The notes below the pieces were generated by a model. The model saw nothing but the letters and a program-made list of their open reading frames with translations. It ran no database searches and was not told the DNA's origin. 32,494 nt of DNA from Chara braunii (lineage: Eukaryota; Streptophyta; Charophyceae; Charales; Characeae), in NCBI GenBank assembly GCA_003427395.1, contig BFEA01000391.1:366597-399090 (forward strand). Reading direction: 5' to 3'. Shown here one piece after another: positions 31,466 to 32,494 of this stretch; positions within the stretch are counted from its first letter, which is position 1, and each line of letters starts with the position of its first letter. Made by a program: the position numbers and the translations under genes.

Positions 31466-32270
31466 TTAGTCATCAATTGCACCATCTTCCTCCTCATCGG
31501 TGAGATCGTCTTCTTCCTCATAACATAGATCCTTTAGCCCATTCAGAAACGTCTCCCCTATTGCCACATTCTTGTAGATTGTTCTCCAATGGATGGGGCT
31601 CGGGATGAACACGTTGTCTGTGCTGAGACAATTTAGTATCTCGGCTAGCTCTCTTGCCCAATTCCCTTCGAAGGGTCTTATTTCGACCGATAGGCGGAAA
31701 AAGCCATGTCGGGCACCTTGGTACAACCTGAGGCCTGACATGGACTGACATATCTGCACCAGCCTACTCCGGGTTCCGAAGACCGCATCCACCAACAACG
31801 GAGGTAGGACGCACCTCATTATTCTAAGTGGTCGCCTTACGTTCCCTCTATCCCCGAGTTTCACCCGCACATCTATCTTTTCCATTTCCATCACTTCCCG
31901 CTGACATGTCGCCCACACTACTTCCTGTTCCGCCCGCCTAAATAACTTGTACGGGACTACCCCTAATGCCAGGTCCACAACCATTGCACTCTCTCCTTCC
32001 TTGGACAAGTAGATCCATCCTCGGGCCTCCACAGTCCCCCGAAATTCCAAATCTGTCAAACTCGGCGTTAGCCGGGTTTGGCTGACCTTGGTCCACAACG
32101 TTTATATCAAAAGGAAGGTATCCCCTTCACCCAACATCACGGTTTGGTATGCCTGCTCTAAGTCTGTCCAGGTCTCTTCTTCCGGCAGAACGACAGATAC
32201 CCAGTTTTTCACATCTATTGACACTTTCGGTCCACTGGAGATTGGGGACGATGGTCAGTGCGCCATCTTG
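31466..32270 (-). pseudogene. Tandem domain copy A (best preserved)
   Basis: The frame is open for 210 codons (32,098-31,466). It extends upstream through one TAA to about 32,260, where KVSIDVKNW corresponds to the start of the other copies. Landmarks are GTVEARGWIYLSKEG (from 32,038), VDLALGVVP, VRVKLGDRG, LLVDAVFG, SVEIRPF (ending 31,670), IYKNVAIGETFL, and a very acidic C-terminal tail of about 18 residues. The listed first codon is TTG, so it is not a real start. The function is unknown, and it resembles no retroelement protein I can name. Confidence 0.65.
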
Positions 32271-32494
32271 GTTTCAACACCCGATCCCTGTTTTTCACAA
32301 CCAAGGTCCTTGGGTCCGATCAGCCTACATCCTGGATGAGAATATTTTAGACCCCTCATCAAGGTCTAGCCTAGTCTACCTCCCCAATTCCAAACTCTAT
32401 CCTCCCTTGGATACCCCTGCATGGTCCCCTTTCACCCAAACTCATTAATTTTTTTTTCTGCGCCCTAGGCCCTTCCCGACACACCCCTTCCCCC
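32271..32494. other. Window edge, upstream of copy A
   Basis: No clear continuation of the repeated domain and no LTR end is visible in these last bases. The 83- and 99-codon plus-strand frames are shadows or chance. Confidence 0.4.

Overview
The window looks like nuclear DNA from a large, repeat-rich eukaryotic genome. There is no convincing intact host gene, rRNA or tRNA. It contains simple-sequence tracts, several tandem repeat families, inverted and direct repeat pairs, and a decayed Ty3/Gypsy-type LTR retroelement on the minus strand. The retroelement proteins (a Y-I-D-D polymerase box followed by Asn-Pro, an Asp-Gly-Gly protease box, a single CCHC knuckle) and the mixed AT-rich/GC-rich repeats made me think of a streptophyte alga of the Chara type. 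That is a recollection of style, not a search result, and confidence is low.

Layout. 1-4,180 is mostly AT-rich non-coding DNA with a GTAC-rich start. 4,180-9,200 is GC-richer and holds degenerate repeats and many short hairpins. 9,200-10,640 is AT-rich with small duplications. 10,640-12,000 is a GC-rich block with 45-bp repeats and a 16-bp palindrome. 12,120-13,770 and 17,160-18,365 are diverged inverted copies of one hairpin-filled repeat, bracketing about 3.4 kb that includes a GT/GA microsatellite with an ambiguous base. 18,676-18,985 is a 39-bp minisatellite. 19,000-20,400 is a satellite of about 130 bp per unit, each unit carrying a GTGATCA...TGATCAC hairpin. 21,700-22,300 is a loose repeat. 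22,508-23,430 is a pair of 250-bp direct repeats around an AAT microsatellite.

23,430-28,346 (minus) reads, from high to low coordinate: a charged Gag leader, a capsid-like domain, a CCHC knuckle, an aspartic protease, reverse transcriptase and RNase H. It is broken by stops and frameshifts, and no integrase or 3' LTR is present. Upstream of Gag, 28,850-32,270 (minus) holds what I consider the main find: four tandem, strongly diverged copies of one unrecognised domain of roughly 230-260 residues, repeating every 0.86-0.97 kb. They end just before a good 3' splice-site consensus that precedes the Gag start codon.

A second general signal is the excess of short perfect inverted repeats. In the 12.1-13.8 kb copy I count ten stems of at least 7 bp with loops of 8 nt or less, where a rough random expectation is under one. 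Several stems are kept, with changed paired bases, in the inverted partner copy.
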